Shown here piece by piece: positions 32,368-43,015 of a DNA stretch of 64,000 nt. The position numbers and the translations under genes were made by a program. Position 1 is the stretch's first letter, and each line of letters begins with the position of its first letter. The notes beneath the pieces are model-generated. The model saw only the letters and a list, made by a program, of their open reading frames with translations, did no database searches and was not told the origin of the DNA. The stretch is from an uncultured Vibrio sp. (GTDB lineage Bacteria; Pseudomonadota; Gammaproteobacteria; Enterobacterales; Vibrionaceae): assembly GCF_947488985.1 (NCBI RefSeq), contig NZ_CANLBV010000006.1:1-64000 (forward strand). The letters are read 5' to 3'.

Positions 32368-34218
32368 ATGGCACTACTTCAGATTGCAGAACCAGGGCAA
32401 AGCGCCGCTCCTCATCAGCACAAGCTTGCTGTGGGTATTGATTTAGGAACAACAAACTCACTGGTTGCAGCAGTGCGCAGTGGTGAGGCGAGCCCGCTTG
32501 TTGATCAACAAGGTCGCAGTATTCTGCCTTCCGTTGTTCACTATCAGTCGGAGTCTTACACGACGGGCGATGAAGCTCGTGCAAACGCACAGATTGATCC
32601 TCAAAATACCATTATCTCAGTTAAGCGCTTAATTGGCCGTTCACTGTCAGACATTCAACAGCGCTACCCATCTCTGCCATACCAGTTTGAAGAAAGTGAT
32701 CATGGTCTGCCTGTGATCTGCACAAAGCAAGGCAACAAAAACCCCATTCAAGTATCCGCTGATATTCTGCGTGCATTAGGTCAACGTGCTGAATCTACAT
32801 TAGGCGGCGAGCTTTCCGGTGCGGTAATTACCGTTCCTGCGTATTTTGATGATGCTCAGCGTGCTGGCACGAAAGACGCCGCGCAACTTGCTGGCCTTCA
32901 CGTATTACGTCTTCTGAATGAACCCACTGCGGCAGCGATTGCTTACGGCCTCGATTCAGGTAAAGAAGGGGTCATCGCAGTTTACGACTTAGGTGGCGGT
33001 ACGTTTGATATCTCCATACTACGCCTATCTAAAGGTGTCTTTGAAGTACTGGCGACAGGCGGTGACTCTGCATTAGGCGGTGACGATTTTGACCATTTAG
33101 TTGCGAGCCATTTCCAACAGCAAATGGGCTTATCAGAGCTCACAGCAGAACAGAACCGTATTCTTCTTGATGCAGCGACAGAAGCGAAGATTAGCTTATC
33201 TGAAGCGGAAAGTGTTGATGTTGAAGTGCTAGGCTGGTCTGGTTCATTAACTCGTGAAGAGTTCGAAGAGATCATCAAGCCGCTAGTTAAGAAAACACTG
33301 CTGTCGTGCCGTCGCGCACTAAAAGACGCAGAAGTTGACGCGGATGACGTTCTAGAAGTTGTGATGGTCGGCGGTTCAACTCGCACATTGCTGGTACGTG
33401 AAATGGTCGGTGACTTCTTTGGTCGTACGCCATTAACCAGCATTAACCCAGATGAAGTGGTTGCGATTGGTGCGTCGATTCAAGCGGATATCTTAGTTGG
33501 CAATAAGCCTGACTCAGAAATGCTACTACTGGACGTTATCCCTCTGTCGCTTGGTATCGAAACCATGGGCGGCTTGGTTGAAAAGATCATCCCTCGTAAC
33601 ACCACTATCCCAGTTGCTCGTGCACAAGAATTTACTACGTTCAAAGACGGCCAAACGGCAATGACCGTGCACACCGTGCAAGGTGAACGTGAAATGGTTG
33701 ACGACTGTCGCTCACTGGCTCGATTTGCTTTGAAAGGCATTCCGCCGATGACAGCTGGTGCTGCTCATATTCGTGTTACTTACCAAGTGGATGCGGATGG
33801 TCTGCTGTCGGTGACCGCAATGGAAAAGAGCACTGGTGTTCAAGCTGAAATTCAGGTTAAGCCTTCTTACGGCCTAAGCGACAATGAAGTGGCGAGTATG
33901 CTCAAAGATTCGATGACGTTTGCTAAAGAAGACATGCAAGCTCGCGCACTTGCTGAGCAGCGCGTTGAAGCGGATCGTGTGATTGAAGGGCTTATAGCTG
34001 CCATGCAAGCTGATGGCGATGAGTTGCTTGATGAGCAAGGTAAACAACAACTTGTTCAAGCGATTGAAACTCTGATTGAAGTGCGTAATGGTGAAGATGC
34101 TGATGCCATTGAGCTAGAAATTAAGAATACTGACAAAGCGAGCCAAGATTTTGCTTCTCGTCGTATGGATAAATCAATTCGTTCTGCACTGTCAGGTCAG
34201 TCAGTCGATAATATTTAA
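32368..34218 (+). CDS. hscA: Fe-S cluster chaperone HscA
   Basis: Specialised Hsp70 that uses ATP to release clusters from IscU. The 616 aa match E. coli. The nucleotide-binding domain has [37 protein letters not shown] and [14 protein letters not shown], and the substrate domain begins near [17 protein letters not shown]. It forms part of the iscRSUA-hscBA-fdx-iscX order and lies 20 bases before fdx. Confidence 0.98.
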   Translation: MALLQIAEPGQSAAPHQHKLAVGIDLGTTNSLVAAVRSGEASPLVDQQGRSILPSVVHYQSESYTTGDEARANAQIDPQNTIISVKRLIGRSLSDIQQRYPSLPYQFEESDHGLPVICTKQGNKNPIQVSADILRALGQRAESTLGGELSGAVITVPAYFDDAQRAGTKDAAQLAGLHVLRLLNEPTAAAIAYGLDSGKEGVIAVYDLGGGTFDISILRLSKGVFEVLATGGDSALGGDDFDHLVASHFQQQMGLSELTAEQNRILLDAATEAKISLSEAESVDVEVLGWSGSLTREEFEEIIKPLVKKTLLSCRRALKDAEVDADDVLEVVMVGGSTRTLLVREMVGDFFGRTPLTSINPDEVVAIGASIQADILVGNKPDSEMLLLDVIPLSLGIETMGGLVEKIIPRNTTIPVARAQEFTTFKDGQTAMTVHTVQGEREMVDDCRSLARFALKGIPPMTAGAAHIRVTYQVDADGLLSVTAMEKSTGVQAEIQVKPSYGLSDNEVASMLKDSMTFAKEDMQARALAEQRVEADRVIEGLIAAMQADGDELLDEQGKQQLVQAIETLIEVRNGEDADAIELEIKNTDKASQDFASRRMDKSIRSALSGQSVDNI

Positions 34219-34238
34219 TAGTTAGAGAATAGATAAAC

Positions 34239-34577
34239 ATGCCAAAGATTATTGTTTTACCTCACGAAGATCTATGTCCAGAAGGCGCTGTTTTAGAAGC
34301 TAAAACTGGTGAGACGGTTCTTGATGTTGCATTGAAGGCCGGTATTGGTATTGAGCACGCATGTGAAAAGTCATGTGCATGTACCACATGTCACGTTGTG
34401 ATTCGTGAAGGTTTCGATTCTTTAGAAGAGAGTGATGATCTAGAAGATGATATGCTAGATAAAGCATGGGGCCTAGAGATGGAGTCTCGCCTTGGTTGTC
34501 AGGCGAAAGTTGCTGATGAAGATCTTGTTGTCGAAATTCCAAAATACACATTAAATTTAGCTTCTGAAGACCATTAA
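34239..34577 (+). CDS. fdx: [2Fe-2S] ferredoxin Fdx of the Isc system
   Basis: Adrenodoxin-type ferredoxin that supplies electrons during cluster assembly. The 112-aa protein has ligand cysteines in EHACEKSCACTTCHV and LGCQAKV (C-x5-C-x2-C...C). It is followed after 134 bases by iscX. Confidence 0.97.
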   Translation: MPKIIVLPHEDLCPEGAVLEAKTGETVLDVALKAGIGIEHACEKSCACTTCHVVIREGFDSLEESDDLEDDMLDKAWGLEMESRLGCQAKVADEDLVVEIPKYTLNLASEDH

Positions 34578-34711
34578 CAACCAGTTCCCAGCCATGGCTA
34601 ATTACTGTGGTGGCTGAGAGCGCTATTGCTTAGACAAGTATGCTAAGAAAACTGGCCTAGAATATAGATAATAAAAGATGACGGAGTCGTCACTAAATAT
34701 AAGGACGTATT

Positions 34712-34912
34712 ATGAGCTTGAAATGGATAGATTCGCGAGATATCGCAATTGAGCTGTGTGATTTATACCCAGACACCGATCCTAAAACCGTACGTTTTAC
34801 CGATCTGCATCAGTGGGTGCTTGACCTTGAAGAGTTTGATGATGAGCCTAATCACTCGAATGAGAAAATCTTAGAGGCCATTATTTTGTGTTGGATGGAT
34901 GAGATGGACTAA
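34712..34912 (+). CDS. iscX: Isc accessory protein IscX
   Basis: Small acidic protein of 66 aa (same as E. coli YfhJ) that binds IscS and modulates cluster assembly, possibly as an iron-dependent regulator. It begins [15 protein letters not shown] and has the conserved [14 protein letters not shown]. An AAGGAC RBS is present. A strong terminator downstream ends the isc operon. Confidence 0.96.
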   Translation: MSLKWIDSRDIAIELCDLYPDTDPKTVRFTDLHQWVLDLEEFDDEPNHSNEKILEAIILCWMDEMD

Positions 34913-34987
34913 TCCTCTCGTCTAATGATTGGACTTTGGATTGGCATCAGCCCGATATAAAACTCAGCCAAGTTAACAATTTTAACT

Positions 34988-35019
34988 AAAAAAAACGGAC
35001 CTTATGGTCCGTTTTTTTA
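34988..35019 (+). terminator. Terminator of the isc operon
   Basis: CGGACC-ttat-GGTCCG flanked by A- and T-runs. Confidence 0.93.
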
Positions 35020-35119
35020 TCAAAATGACATTTTACTCCTACATAATGCTAACATCAGTACGCTAATAAAAAATAATCAGGATCACCCAGTTAACGTGGT
35101 TCTAAGACGAGGAGCAATC

Positions 35120-36415
35120 ATGTCTACACAAATGTCAGTATTTTTAAGTCAAGAAGCTGCCCAGCCTCAGTGGGGAGCAAGAGCTATTTTATCCTTCTCT
35201 GAAGTGGGAGCGACCATTCATATCGGTGAAGGTCACGATCTCGGCGCAGTTCAACGCGCAGCTCGTAAGCTTGATGGACAAGGTATCGCATTCGTTTCAC
35301 TGCGTGGTGAAGGTTGGGACTTAGAAAGCGTATGGGCTTTCTACCAAGGCTATCGTGGACCAAAGAAAAAGAATGCATTGGAATGGGATGCACTTCCAGA
35401 AGCTGAACAAGCTGAGTTAGAAGCACGTATTCGCTCAACGGATTGGACGCGTGACATTATCAATAAAACCGCTGAAGAGGTGGCACCTCGTCAATTGGCG
35501 ACGATGGCTGCGGAATACATTAAGTCGGTAGCACCAGCAGGCACAGTTAAAGCGAAGATCGTTAAAGATAAAGATCTATTAACCGAAGGTTGGCAAGGTA
35601 TTTACGCAGTAGGCCGTGGATCTGAGCGCACATCGGCAATGCTTCAGCTTGATTTCAACCCAACAGGTGATGAAAACGCACCTGTATTTGCTTGTTTAGT
35701 AGGTAAAGGTATTACTTTTGACTCTGGTGGTTACAGCATCAAACCGGGCCAATTCATGACAGCAATGAAGTCAGACATGGGCGGCGCTGCAACCATCACT
35801 GGTGGTTTAGGTCTGGCGATTGAACGTGGTCTTAATAAGCGTATCAAGCTGATTCTATGCTGTGCTGAGAACATGATCTCTGGTCGCGCACTGAAGCTGG
35901 GCGACATCATTACCTACAAAAATGGTAAGACGGTTGAGATCATGAATACCGATGCGGAAGGTCGTTTAGTTCTTGCGGATGGCTTAATGTATGCGAGTGA
36001 GCAAAAGCCGGAGCTGATTATCGACTGTGCAACGCTAACGGGCGCTGCTAAAAATGCACTCGGCAATGACTACCACGCACTATTAAGTTTTGATGATGAG
36101 TTATCTCACCAAGCGCTAACGGCGGCCAACCAAGAGAAAGAAGGTCTGTGGCCACTGCCTCTTGCTGATTTCCACCGTGGTATGCTGCCTTCAAACTTTG
36201 CTGATCTTTCTAACATTAGCTCTGGCGATTACACACCGGGTGCTAGTACAGCAGCGGCATTCCTTTCCTACTTTGTCGACGACTACAAAAAAGGTTGGAT
36301 TCATATGGATTGCGCAGGAACGTACCGTAAATCAGCCAATAATAAGTGGTCAGCAGGCGCAACGGGGATGGGGGTTCGTACTCTGGCTCGCCTTCTTATC
36401 GACCAAGCAAAATAA
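35120..36415 (+). CDS. pepB: Aminopeptidase B PepB (M17 family)
   Basis: Leucyl-aminopeptidase-family enzyme that hydrolyses N-terminal residues from peptides in the cytoplasm. ATG 35120, with GAGGAG 7 bases upstream, is preferred over GTG 35096; this gives 431 aa (E. coli 427). Motifs: [14 protein letters not shown] and [14 protein letters not shown] hold the dinuclear-metal ligands and catalytic Arg. In E. coli too, pepB follows iscX. The operon terminator between them suggests separate transcription here. Confidence 0.95.
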   Translation: MSTQMSVFLSQEAAQPQWGARAILSFSEVGATIHIGEGHDLGAVQRAARKLDGQGIAFVSLRGEGWDLESVWAFYQGYRGPKKKNALEWDALPEAEQAELEARIRSTDWTRDIINKTAEEVAPRQLATMAAEYIKSVAPAGTVKAKIVKDKDLLTEGWQGIYAVGRGSERTSAMLQLDFNPTGDENAPVFACLVGKGITFDSGGYSIKPGQFMTAMKSDMGGAATITGGLGLAIERGLNKRIKLILCCAENMISGRALKLGDIITYKNGKTVEIMNTDAEGRLVLADGLMYASEQKPELIIDCATLTGAAKNALGNDYHALLSFDDELSHQALTAANQEKEGLWPLPLADFHRGMLPSNFADLSNISSGDYTPGASTAAAFLSYFVDDYKKGWIHMDCAGTYRKSANNKWSAGATGMGVRTLARLLIDQAK

Positions 36416-36521
36416 TAATAACAGTGAGTGGTAGTTCAATACTGCTCACTAATAAAATCAAGATCGAATGATCTCAGTAATTTCAGTATTTAATAACAAA
36501 AAATGAAGTGAAGGAATTCCT

Positions 36522-36956
36522 ATGGCTCTAGAAAGAACGTTCTCAATTGTTAAACCGGATGCAGTTAAGCGTAACCTTGTTGGCGAAATTTACCACCGAA
36601 TCGAAAAAGCAGGCCTTGAAATTATTGCTGCGAAAATGGTTCGTCTGACGGAAGAGCAAGCGAGTGGCTTCTACGCTGAACACGAAGGCAAAGTGTTCTT
36701 CCCTGCACTGAAAGAATTTATGACTTCTGGCCCTATCATGGTTCAAGTGCTTGAAGGCGAAAATGCGATTGCTCGTTATCGTGAACTGATGGGCAAAACA
36801 AACCCAGAAGAAGCGGCATGCGGTACGATTCGTGCTGATTACGCAATCAGCATGCGTTACAACTCAGTCCACGGCAGCGACAGCCCTGAATCAGCGGCTC
36901 GCGAAATTGAGTTTTTCTTCCCAGAATCTGAAATTTGCCCGCGTCCAGTTCAATAA
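36522..36956 (+). CDS. ndk: Nucleoside diphosphate kinase
   Basis: Balances NTP and dNTP pools by a ping-pong mechanism through a phosphohistidine. The 144-aa protein begins [18 protein letters not shown] and has active His 117 in [15 protein letters not shown] precedes the start. A terminator follows, and then a 330-base region with a MITE-like repeat before rlmN. Confidence 0.98.
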   Translation: MALERTFSIVKPDAVKRNLVGEIYHRIEKAGLEIIAAKMVRLTEEQASGFYAEHEGKVFFPALKEFMTSGPIMVQVLEGENAIARYRELMGKTNPEEAACGTIRADYAISMRYNSVHGSDSPESAAREIEFFFPESEICPRPVQ

Positions 36957-36975
36957 TTAGCACACAAATCATTGT

Positions 36976-37006
36976 AAAGGCTTCACTTCGGTGAGGCCTT
37001 TTTTTG
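36976..37006 (+). terminator. Terminator of ndk
   Basis: An 11-bp stem (36976-36986 with 36991-37001) with a TTCG tetraloop, followed by a T-run. Confidence 0.93.
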
Positions 37007-37334
37007 TCAGTGGGTTTTACGTTCGTGGTTAAAGATTCCAGATACCTCGTTCCTCAGTTCTGGAATGACAGGAAGTTTTAGTGACTGCAATCTCGTGGTA
37101 AGTATTGGTGAGCTGTTGGAGATTATTTACGTCGTTCCCGAGATCACAGAAGGAGCTAAGTCAGGAATCTTTCTTTCAATTGGGGAATATCAGCTCGACA
37201 AATAGCTCTGTTCAAACTTTAACCACTGAAGTTTGAATGTCTTAGTAAACACAGGGTCTTACAATACTTGTTGAAGCTGCATAAAGCCTGTACAATTCGC
37301 GCCCTTATTTATTGTTCCGTCATTGAGAGGCATC
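37007..37334 (+). promoter_or_regulatory. ndk-rlmN intergenic region and rlmN promoter
   Basis: 328 bases without a gene. The left part is the MITE-like repeat; a hairpin CAAACTT/AAGTTTG lies at about 37213-37235. TTGTTG (37268-37273) and TACAAT (37291-37296), 17 bases apart, form a good sigma-70 promoter for rlmN. Confidence 0.6.
37031..37172. repeat. MITE-like imperfect inverted-repeat element
   Basis: The arms at 37031-37070 and 37130-37172 are imperfect inverted copies of about 40 bases: each outer end reads AAAGATTCC and the inner parts share ACGTTCC/GGAA(T/C)GAC-like blocks. No coding frame lies between. The structure resembles a non-autonomous mobile or dispersed intergenic repeat; copy number cannot be judged from one window. 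Confidence 0.5.
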
Positions 37335-38477
37335 ATGACCACAGCTAAAGTCAATCTACTCGATTTTGATCGTAAAGGTCTTCGTAAATTTTTCACAGAA
37401 GAGTTGAATGAGAAAGCGTTTCGAGCCGATCAAGTGATGAAGTGGATGTATCACTTCGGTGTCGATGACTTCGAAAAAATGAACAACATCAACAAGAAGT
37501 TACGCGAAAAGCTCCAGTACCGCTGTGAGATTGTTGCTCCTGTTGTTTCTGAAGCTCAACACTCTGCCGATGGCACAATTAAATGGGCGATGAGTGTTGG
37601 CGATCAAGACGTAGAAACGGTATACATCCCTGATGGTGATCGTGCGACGCTGTGTGTCTCTTCACAGGTCGGTTGTGCGCTTGAATGTAAGTTCTGTTCT
37701 ACAGCTCAACAAGGCTTTAACCGTAACCTTAAAGTTTCAGAGATTGTTGGCCAAATCTGGCGTGCATCTCGTGAAATTGGTCTAGAGAAAGAAACAGGTC
37801 GTCGTCCAATTACCAACGTCGTCATGATGGGTATGGGTGAGCCTCTACTTAACATGAAGAACCTAATGCCATCATTAGAAATCATGCTTGATGATCTAGG
37901 TTTCGCATTGTCTAAGCGTCGTGTCACCGTATCGACTTCGGGTGTTGTCTCGGGCCTTGATCAAATGACAGACAACATCGATGTCGCGTTGGCTATTTCT
38001 TTGCACGCGCCAAACGATGAACTACGTAGCCAAATCATGCCGATCAACGACCGCTGGGATATCCAAGATTTCTTAGCATCTGTGCGTCGTTACATTGCAT
38101 CTTCGAATGCTAACCGTGGCAAAGTCACGGTTGAGTATGTGCTATTGGACCATGTTAACGACGATATGGATCATGCACGCGAACTTGGCGAGCTAATGAA
38201 AGATACGCCATGTAAGATTAACTTGATTCCATTTAACCCTTACCCGGGTTCGCCTTATAAGAAGCCAAGCAATTCTCGTATTGACCGCTTCCAAAAAACA
38301 CTAATGGAATATAACTATACAGTAACGGTTCGTAAAACTCGCGGTGACGATATTGATGCCGCTTGCGGCCAGTTAGTCGGTGATGTTATTGACAGAACCA
38401 AGCGTACTAAAATGCTGAAAGCCGCTTCTGAAGCGAACCTGGTTGCCGGTGATGTGATTGGAGTAAAAGCGGTATAA
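37335..38477 (+). CDS. rlmN: Dual-specificity 23S rRNA/tRNA m2A methyltransferase RlmN
   Basis: Radical-SAM enzyme that methylates C2 of A2503 in 23S rRNA and A37 in some tRNAs. ATG 37335 is chosen over TTG 37323; 380 aa. The radical-SAM CxxxCxxC motif is in [14 protein letters not shown], the GMGEPLLN motif binds SAM, and the C-terminal AACGQL cysteine completes the methyl-transfer pair. It has its own promoter and terminator. Confidence 0.96.
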   Translation: MTTAKVNLLDFDRKGLRKFFTEELNEKAFRADQVMKWMYHFGVDDFEKMNNINKKLREKLQYRCEIVAPVVSEAQHSADGTIKWAMSVGDQDVETVYIPDGDRATLCVSSQVGCALECKFCSTAQQGFNRNLKVSEIVGQIWRASREIGLEKETGRRPITNVVMMGMGEPLLNMKNLMPSLEIMLDDLGFALSKRRVTVSTSGVVSGLDQMTDNIDVALAISLHAPNDELRSQIMPINDRWDIQDFLASVRRYIASSNANRGKVTVEYVLLDHVNDDMDHARELGELMKDTPCKINLIPFNPYPGSPYKKPSNSRIDRFQKTLMEYNYTVTVRKTRGDDIDAACGQLVGDVIDRTKRTKMLKAASEANLVAGDVIGVKAV

Positions 38478-38496
38478 CCCGCCTTTGAACCTAAAC

Positions 38497-38532
38497 AAGC
38501 CAGAAGTTTTACTTCTGGCTTGTTGCATTTTT
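38497..38532 (+). terminator. Terminator of rlmN
   Basis: AAGCCAGAAGT/ACTTCTGGCTT forms an 11-bp stem with a short T loop, followed by a T-rich tail. Confidence 0.88.
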
Positions 38533-38907
38533 GGAGCTTAGTTTTTGGACTGCTTCCCCACACTTCCTTACATTTTTCGTCAAATTTTGGACAAAACCAT
38601 GAGCTGACGGTAAATTTAGTTTAAAGTATTTTTGCCTTGTAACGGCATTAGCTTATGATTAACTAATCTTAGATTAATTTAAGTGCTCGCTTGTTACTGA
38701 ACATCAATATGTCTAATTAGGTTGGCTACTTGATAAACGCGTTTCCTGAGAACATTATCCATGCACTATGTGTACTGTTCGCCTTTAAGGGTTGATGATT
38801 CAAATAACAGGAAAAATTCCACATAAAGTGGGTTGTTATATTGAGCTTAAACGATAATAAAAAACGCTCTCGTCGACCTGCGATACTACTTTAGAAGTTC
38901 ACTCTCT
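38533..38907 (+). promoter_or_regulatory. rlmN-rodZ intergenic region
   Basis: 375 bases with no convincing gene. A possible sigma-70 promoter is TTGATA (38730-38735), 17 bases, CATTAT (38753-38758). The segment is AT-rich. A 20-codon frame at 38795-38857 is not supported. Confidence 0.4.
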
Positions 38908-39843
38908 ATGAACAAAGAACACGATACACAAACGCAAGAAACCGTTGTTCCGGCAATGGAAGCGGGAACCTTGCTTAAAAACAAACGAGAATCTCTTGGT
39001 TTAACGCAAAAGCAGATCTCAGATCGCCTTAAACTGCGCCTTACTCTGATCCAGCAAATTGAAGAAAACCAATTTGAGTCAGACCAAGTGGCGACGTTTA
39101 TGCGCGGGTACATCCGCTCATACGCGAAATACGTCAACCTCGATGAAAAACTCGTTTTAAACGCACTTCGTCATTCTGGTGATGCTCAACATCAAGAGCA
39201 AGAGATGCTGAGTTTTTCTCGAAAGACAAAAACAGAAAAACACAACAGCCGTATTATGATCCTTACTTGGAGTATATTTGCGGTTATTGCGGGTATCTCT
39301 TCCCTTTGGTGGTGGCAAAACCAACAGCAAGACACCTTGTCTCAATCCCTTATCGATAGTGAAAGTTCACAAGAACTGCTTGTCAAAGATTCGCTTAATT
39401 CTGAATTCACTTCTCTCGATGTGATTGACGCTGAGCAGAGCGCTGCAGGCTCTTCTGCGATTGAAGGCGAAGTTGAGATGCTTGAAGCTGAAACCTCAGA
39501 CGGCGCAAGTCAAGTTGATGAGGTGAACACGACGCAAGTCTCTGAGGTTGAAGCGGAGGCTGTTGAATCGGTAGCTGCTCCAGAGATTGTTGAACCTGCA
39601 GCCGTAGCGAATGAGCTAGCGATGCAGTTCTCTGCAGATTGCTGGATCCAAGTAAAAGATGCGACGGGTAAAACTCTTGCCACTGGCATTAAAAAAGCGG
39701 GTCAGTCGTTAAATCTGTCAGGAACTACACCTTATAAAGTGGTTCTAGGTGCGCCAGAGGGCGTATCAATGACATTTGCAAGTGAACCTGTCGACCTTTC
39801 TGGGTATACTTCAGGCAAAGTCGCTAGAATAACCTTACCTTAG
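38908..39843 (+). CDS. rodZ: Cytoskeletal protein RodZ
   Basis: Links the MreB cytoskeleton to the cell-wall elongation machinery. The 311-aa protein has a cytoplasmic Xre-type HTH (about 18-85, with [20 protein letters not shown]), one membrane helix (about 113-132), a low-complexity acidic linker rich in Glu, Ala and Val, and a periplasmic DUF4115 beta domain starting [19 protein letters not shown]. ispG starts 7 bases downstream, so the two are co-transcribed, as in E. coli. Confidence 0.93.
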   Translation: MNKEHDTQTQETVVPAMEAGTLLKNKRESLGLTQKQISDRLKLRLTLIQQIEENQFESDQVATFMRGYIRSYAKYVNLDEKLVLNALRHSGDAQHQEQEMLSFSRKTKTEKHNSRIMILTWSIFAVIAGISSLWWWQNQQQDTLSQSLIDSESSQELLVKDSLNSEFTSLDVIDAEQSAAGSSAIEGEVEMLEAETSDGASQVDEVNTTQVSEVEAEAVESVAAPEIVEPAAVANELAMQFSADCWIQVKDATGKTLATGIKKAGQSLNLSGTTPYKVVLGAPEGVSMTFASEPVDLSGYTSGKVARITLP

Positions 39844-39850
39844 AGTTAAT

Positions 39851-40972
39851 ATGCAACACGAATCTCCTATTATTCGTCGCAAATCAACCCGTATTTATGT
39901 GGGTGATGTGCCGATCGGTGATGGTGCACCTATTGCTGTGCAATCCATGACCAACACAAGAACGACCGATGTAGCTGCAACCGTTGCTCAAATTAGAGCT
40001 TTGGAAAAAGTTGGCGCCGATATCGTTCGCGTATCTGTACCAACTATGGACGCCGCTGAAGCCTTTAAGCTTATCAAGCAGCAAGTGTCAGTTCCTTTGG
40101 TTGCTGACATTCACTTTGACTACCGTATCGCGCTTAAAGTGGCTGAGTACGGCGTTGACTGCCTGCGTATTAATCCTGGTAACATCGGCAACGAAAGCCG
40201 TATCCGCTCAGTTGTTGATTGTGCTCGTGATATGAATATCCCTATTCGTATTGGTGTTAACGGCGGCTCTCTGGAAAAAGAGATCCAAGAGAAATACACA
40301 GAGCCGACAGCAGAAGCGCTTGTTGAATCGGCAATGCGTCACGTAGATATCCTAGACCGTCTGAACTTTGATCAATTCAAAGTCAGTGTTAAGGCGTCAG
40401 ATGTCTTCCTTGCCGTCGGTTCTTACCGTTTGCTGGCGAAGCAGATTGACCAACCTCTTCACCTTGGTATCACCGAAGCTGGTGGTGCTCGCGCTGGTGC
40501 GGTTAAGTCGTCTGTAGGGCTTGGTATGCTTCTTTCTGAAGGTATCGGTGATACGTTACGTATCTCACTGGCGGCGGATCCTGTCGAAGAGATCAAAGTC
40601 GGCTTTGATATTCTTAAATCTTTGCGCATTCGCTCGCGCGGTATTAACTTCATCGCGTGCCCGAGCTGCTCGCGTCAAGAGTTCGATGTTATCAACACCG
40701 TTAACGCCCTTGAAGAACGTTTAGAAGACGTGATTACCCCAATGGATGTCTCTATCATCGGTTGTGTGGTAAACGGCCCAGGTGAAGCGGAAGTGTCTCA
40801 CTTAGGTTTAGCGGGTAGCGCACGTAAGAGTGCCTTCTATGAAGATGGTAAGCGTCAGAAAGAGCGTTTTGACAATGATGATCTTGTTGACAAGCTTGAA
40901 GCCAAGATCCGAGCAAAAGCATCGGTGCTTGATAAAGCAAATCGCATTGATGTAGATAACCTAGAAGATTAA
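39851..40972 (+). CDS. ispG: 4-hydroxy-3-methylbut-2-enyl diphosphate synthase IspG (GcpE)
   Basis: Iron-sulfur enzyme of the MEP isoprenoid pathway that makes HMBPP from MEcPP. The 373 aa (E. coli 372) comprise an N-terminal TIM barrel and a C-terminal ferredoxin-like part with cluster cysteines in [11 protein letters not shown] and [12 protein letters not shown]. It lies in a rodZ-ispG-hisS-yfgM-bamB run like that of E. coli. It would depend on clusters made by the isc operon 10 kb upstream. Confidence 0.98.
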   Translation: MQHESPIIRRKSTRIYVGDVPIGDGAPIAVQSMTNTRTTDVAATVAQIRALEKVGADIVRVSVPTMDAAEAFKLIKQQVSVPLVADIHFDYRIALKVAEYGVDCLRINPGNIGNESRIRSVVDCARDMNIPIRIGVNGGSLEKEIQEKYTEPTAEALVESAMRHVDILDRLNFDQFKVSVKASDVFLAVGSYRLLAKQIDQPLHLGITEAGGARAGAVKSSVGLGMLLSEGIGDTLRISLAADPVEEIKVGFDILKSLRIRSRGINFIACPSCSRQEFDVINTVNALEERLEDVITPMDVSIIGCVVNGPGEAEVSHLGLAGSARKSAFYEDGKRQKERFDNDDLVDKLEAKIRAKASVLDKANRIDVDNLED

Positions 40973-41042
40973 TACAACGCGATGGGGTGTGATTGTCTAT
41001 TTGCACTCACTCCTGGTCGTGAGAAATTACGGAATAAATACT

Positions 41043-42311
41043 GTGGCTAAAAATATCCAAGCAATTCGAGGCATGAACGACTGCCTTCCAACTCAATCAC
41101 CACTGTGGCAGAAAGTAGAAAACGCAGTTAAAAATGTGGTGAGTGTATACGGTTACAATGAAGTGCGTATGCCTATCGTTGAAGAAACAAATCTATTTAG
41201 CCGTGCAGTGGGTGAAGAGACAGACGTTGTTTCTAAAGAGATGTACACCTTTGACGACCGCAATGGCGATAGCCTAACGTTGCGTCCTGAAGGTACAGCA
41301 GGTTGCGTACGCTCATGTATTCAAAACAGCCTTATCAACCGTGATGAGCAGCGCCTATGGTACATGGGTCCAATGTTCCGTCACGAGCGTCCTCAAAAAG
41401 GTCGCTACCGTCAATTCCACCAATGTGGTGTTGAGGTGTTTGGCCTAGACGGTCCAGATGTTGACGCAGAACTTATCATGATGACAGCACGTCTATGGAG
41501 TGAGCTAGGTATCGATAAGCACGTTCGTCTAGAGCTAAACTCAATCGGTTCTCAAGAAGATCGTGTAAGCTACCGCACTGCGTTAGTGGCTTTCCTTGAG
41601 CAGCACATTGATGTGCTTGATGAAGACTGCAAACGTCGCATGCACACTAATCCTCTACGTGTACTTGATACTAAGAACCCGGATGTTCAAGCTATCTTAG
41701 GTGATGCACCTCGACTATCTGAATATCTTGGTGAAGAGTCGAAGCAACATTTTGCAGGTTTGTGTGAACTTCTTGACGCAGTTGGTATCGAATACCAAGT
41801 TAATGAGCGTTTAGTACGCGGCCTAGATTACTATAACCGCACCGTATTTGAGTGGATCACTGACAGCCTTGGTGCTCAAGGTACAGTATGTGGCGGCGGC
41901 CGTTACGATGGTCTTGTTGAGCAACTCGGCGGCAAGGCAACCAATGCCGTTGGCTTCGCAATGGGTCTAGAGCGTCTGGTTCTGATGATGGAAACACTAG
42001 AGCTAACAGAAGTTCGCCGTAGCGTTGACGTATATATGGTTGCTGCTGGCGAAGGGACTATGATCGCGGGCATGCAGTTAGCGAATCAACTGCGCGACAC
42101 CATTGAAGGTGTGCGTGTCATGAACCACTTCGGTGGTGGTAACTTCAAGAAGCAATTCAAACGCGCTGATAGAGTCGGTGCCGTTGTGGCGCTGGTGCTG
42201 GGTGAGAACGAAGTAGCGGACAACACTGTAGTACTAAAAGATTTGGTTGGCGGCGTGCAAGAAACCGTGCCTCAAGCGGACGTTGCAGAGAAAGTTGCAG
42301 CGCTAATCTAA
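41043..42311 (+). CDS. hisS: Histidyl-tRNA synthetase
   Basis: Class II aminoacyl-tRNA synthetase that charges tRNA-His. The frame is open to 40989, but the family begins [12 protein letters not shown], so GTG 41043 is chosen, giving 422 aa (E. coli 424). Motif 2 is [17 protein letters not shown], the His A motif is [14 protein letters not shown] and motif 3 is [14 protein letters not shown]...GFAMGLERL, followed by the C-terminal anticodon-binding domain. Confidence 0.97.
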   Translation: MAKNIQAIRGMNDCLPTQSPLWQKVENAVKNVVSVYGYNEVRMPIVEETNLFSRAVGEETDVVSKEMYTFDDRNGDSLTLRPEGTAGCVRSCIQNSLINRDEQRLWYMGPMFRHERPQKGRYRQFHQCGVEVFGLDGPDVDAELIMMTARLWSELGIDKHVRLELNSIGSQEDRVSYRTALVAFLEQHIDVLDEDCKRRMHTNPLRVLDTKNPDVQAILGDAPRLSEYLGEESKQHFAGLCELLDAVGIEYQVNERLVRGLDYYNRTVFEWITDSLGAQGTVCGGGRYDGLVEQLGGKATNAVGFAMGLERLVLMMETLELTEVRRSVDVYMVAAGEGTMIAGMQLANQLRDTIEGVRVMNHFGGGNFKKQFKRADRVGAVVALVLGENEVADNTVVLKDLVGGVQETVPQADVAEKVAALI

Positions 42312-42390
42312 TTAGCCATTGAGCAAACGCTCATCATGAATATTGACGTCAGCATTATGCTGGCGTTTAAAGAATTAAAGAGGACAGGAA

Positions 42391-43005
42391 GTGGAACTTT
42401 ACGATAGCGAAGAGCAGCAGGTTGAAGCCATTAAAGATTGGTGGAAAGAGAATGGCAAAGCCGTGATATTTGGTGCCGTGATTGGTTTGGGCGGCCTATT
42501 CGGTTGGCGTTATTACCAAGACTCAGTAGTGGAAGCGCGTGAAGCTGCATCCGAAAGCTACACCTCAGTCATTTCAGCTCTGGATGCTAAGGGCGTTGAT
42601 GCTCAATCTGATATTCAAGCTTTCATCGACGCAAATAAAGACGCAGAGTATTCGGTACTGGCTGCTATGCAACTCGCCAAAGTACAAGTGCAAGCAGGTG
42701 AACTTGCAGCGGCGCTTGAACAGCTAGAGTGGGCACAATCAGCAACGAATGACGCGGCACTTGCGCCATTATTGACGTATCGCGTTGCACGCATTAAAGC
42801 TGAGCAAGGTGAGTTTGATGGTGCATTGTCTGATCTTGCGACTCTGACCGATGAATCATGGAAAGGCCGTGTTGCCGAGCTGCGTGGTGATATCTCACTG
42901 CGTAAGGGTGATACTGACGCAGCATACAGTGCTTATACCGAAGCACAGCAAGCTGTTGATGCCAGCCAAACGCTTCAAATCAAACTTGACGACCTAGCTA
43001 AATAA
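42391..43005 (+). CDS. yfgM: YfgM-family ancillary SecYEG translocon subunit
   Basis: Single-pass inner-membrane protein with a periplasmic TPR-like domain; in E. coli YfgM binds SecYEG and the chaperone PpiD. The 204-aa protein starts at GTG 42391 behind AGGACAGGA, has a membrane helix at about 23-42 (KAVIFGAVIGLGGLFGWRYY), and continues with Ala/Gln-rich helical repeats. It lies between hisS and bamB, 10 bases before the latter. Confidence 0.93.
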   Translation: MELYDSEEQQVEAIKDWWKENGKAVIFGAVIGLGGLFGWRYYQDSVVEAREAASESYTSVISALDAKGVDAQSDIQAFIDANKDAEYSVLAAMQLAKVQVQAGELAAALEQLEWAQSATNDAALAPLLTYRVARIKAEQGEFDGALSDLATLTDESWKGRVAELRGDISLRKGDTDAAYSAYTEAQQAVDASQTLQIKLDDLAK

Positions 43006-43015
43006 GGCGCTTTGA

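Noticed and set aside
38795..38857. 20-codon frame before rodZ (MIQITGKIPHKVGCYIELKR)
   Set aside because: The AAGGG motif is only three bases from the ATG, the frame is short and no family is recognised.
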